From: Paraburkholderia panacisoli | Lineage (GTDB): Bacteria > Pseudomonadota > Gammaproteobacteria > Burkholderiales > Burkholderiaceae | Direction: 5' to 3' | DNA length: 64,000 nt | NCBI RefSeq assembly: GCF_008369935.1 | Contig: NZ_VTUZ01000007.1 | Coordinates: 186,001 to 250,000 of the forward strand | Shown here: positions 63,745 to 64,000 of the stretch, in pieces | Numbering within the stretch: the first letter of the stretch is position 1 | How the letters are laid out: each line of letters begins with the position of its first letter | Notes under the pieces: model-generated | The model's input: the letters and a program-made list of their open reading frames with translations, nothing else | Databases searched by the model: none | Told to the model about the DNA's origin: nothing | Translations under genes and position numbers: made by a program

Positions 63745-63761
63745 TGCAAAGCCTGTGCCAA
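63745..63761 (-). promoter_or_regulatory. sigma-54 promoter of nirBD-nasA-narK
   Basis: On the minus strand TTGGCAC-AGGCT-TTGCA has the -24 TGGCAC and -12 TTGCA elements with exact spacing. Transcription should start near 63734, giving a leader of about 192 nt before nirB. Sigma-54 use fits nitrogen control. Confidence 0.85.
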
Positions 63762-63882
63762 GCTTGCGAAATGCGCGCTACAAGGCCGTCGCGCGGGGCT
63801 TTGCGGTTAATCGGCCAAGCTCTCGGCGGGCGCCGCGCGCGGTGCGTTTCGATGCGGCCAGGCACATGGATGGTGCGACGCA

Positions 63883-63897
63883 GCACCTTGCGCGTGC
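63883..63897. promoter_or_regulatory. NtrC-type enhancer box, proximal
   Basis: GCAC-CTTGCGC-GTGC fits the NtrC consensus GCAC-N7-GTGC. It is centred about 156 bp upstream of the predicted sigma-54 start, in enhancer position. With the 63907 box it forms a 15-bp inverted repeat. Confidence 0.65.
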
Positions 63898-63906
63898 GAG
63901 ACATGG

Positions 63907-63921
63907 GCACGCGCAAGGTGC
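63907..63921. promoter_or_regulatory. NtrC-type enhancer box, distal
   Basis: GCAC-GCGCAAG-GTGC is the reverse complement of the 63883 box and fits GCAC-N7-GTGC. Centre-to-centre spacing is 24 bp. From 63922 to 64000 nothing further was recognised. Confidence 0.65.
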
Positions 63922-64000
63922 GCTGACCATGCTCATTTCGCGCGGCGCGTGAGGTTTGGAGCGGAATCGGGCGCACATCGCAGATGGCTGGCGTAGTACT

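Noticed and set aside
63539..63976. A 145-codon minus-strand frame upstream of nirB
   Set aside because: It overlaps the sigma-54 promoter, the leader hairpins and the terminator; composition is Arg/Pro-rich without motifs.

Overview
The window is GC-rich DNA, about 62-65% by eye, from a betaproteobacterium of the Burkholderia/Paraburkholderia type. The evidence is the mix of genes: catBAC with CatR, a Burkholderia-style porin, FabV, phnWX, a nitrate reductase fused to a CysJ-like flavoprotein, and many LysR regulators. No rRNA, tRNA, CRISPR array, insertion sequence or intact prophage was recognised. The species and the replicon cannot be told from the sequence.

Layout. 1-2.3 kb: the start of a Rieske ring-hydroxylating oxygenase, a divergent LysR regulator and a CatR-like regulator. 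2.4-8.8 kb: a SulP anion permease, then a FadR/GntR regulator with a CUT2-type sugar ABC transporter. 9-12.8 kb: catBAC, the ortho-cleavage pathway from catechol to the beta-ketoadipate enol-lactone, and a convergent VanB-like reductase. 13-16 kb: LysR with a TauE/SafE exporter, and an SDR. 16-19.3 kb: LysR, phnW and phnX for 2-aminoethylphosphonate. 19.4-23 kb: LysR, a cytosine deaminase-type amidohydrolase and a GAF-GGDEF cyclase. 23.8-29.2 kb: a DUF2760-Hsp70-Hsp70 operon. 29.5-32 kb: a tyrosine recombinase divergent from a KfrA-like protein. 32-36 kb: MarR, azoreductase, cupin, lipoprotein and an MFS permease. 36.7-40.5 kb: penicillin-binding protein 1A and FabV. 40.6-44.9 kb: an NlpC/P60-like protein, a Rap1a/Tai-like protein, GST, LysR and Tam. 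44.9-53.6 kb: an amine-utilisation locus (porin, APC permease, AraC regulator, copper amine oxidase, membrane protein, aldehyde dehydrogenase). 53.7-54.5 kb: AHSA1-ArsR. 54.8-63.5 kb: the assimilatory nitrate operon nirB-nirD-nasA/cysJ-narK.

How genes work together. Three regulons can be read from the DNA. The nitrate operon has a sigma-54 promoter, two NtrC-type boxes and a leader with a hexaloop hairpin followed by an intrinsic terminator, which suggests nitrogen control plus NasT/ANTAR-type antitermination. The amine locus has the same 28-bp direct-repeat element (23 of 28 bases identical) before tynA and before the permease-porin pair, so the AraC protein between them probably drives both. 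The sugar ABC operon carries two TAGT-N3-ACTA operators that fit its FadR-family regulator. A CatR-type box lies at about -65 before catB, although catR itself is almost 7 kb away.

Start codons were chosen by ribosome-binding site and family length; where this did not decide, the entry says so. Very long reading frames antisense to the Hsp70, nitrate reductase and nitrite reductase genes were treated as GC-driven shadows.
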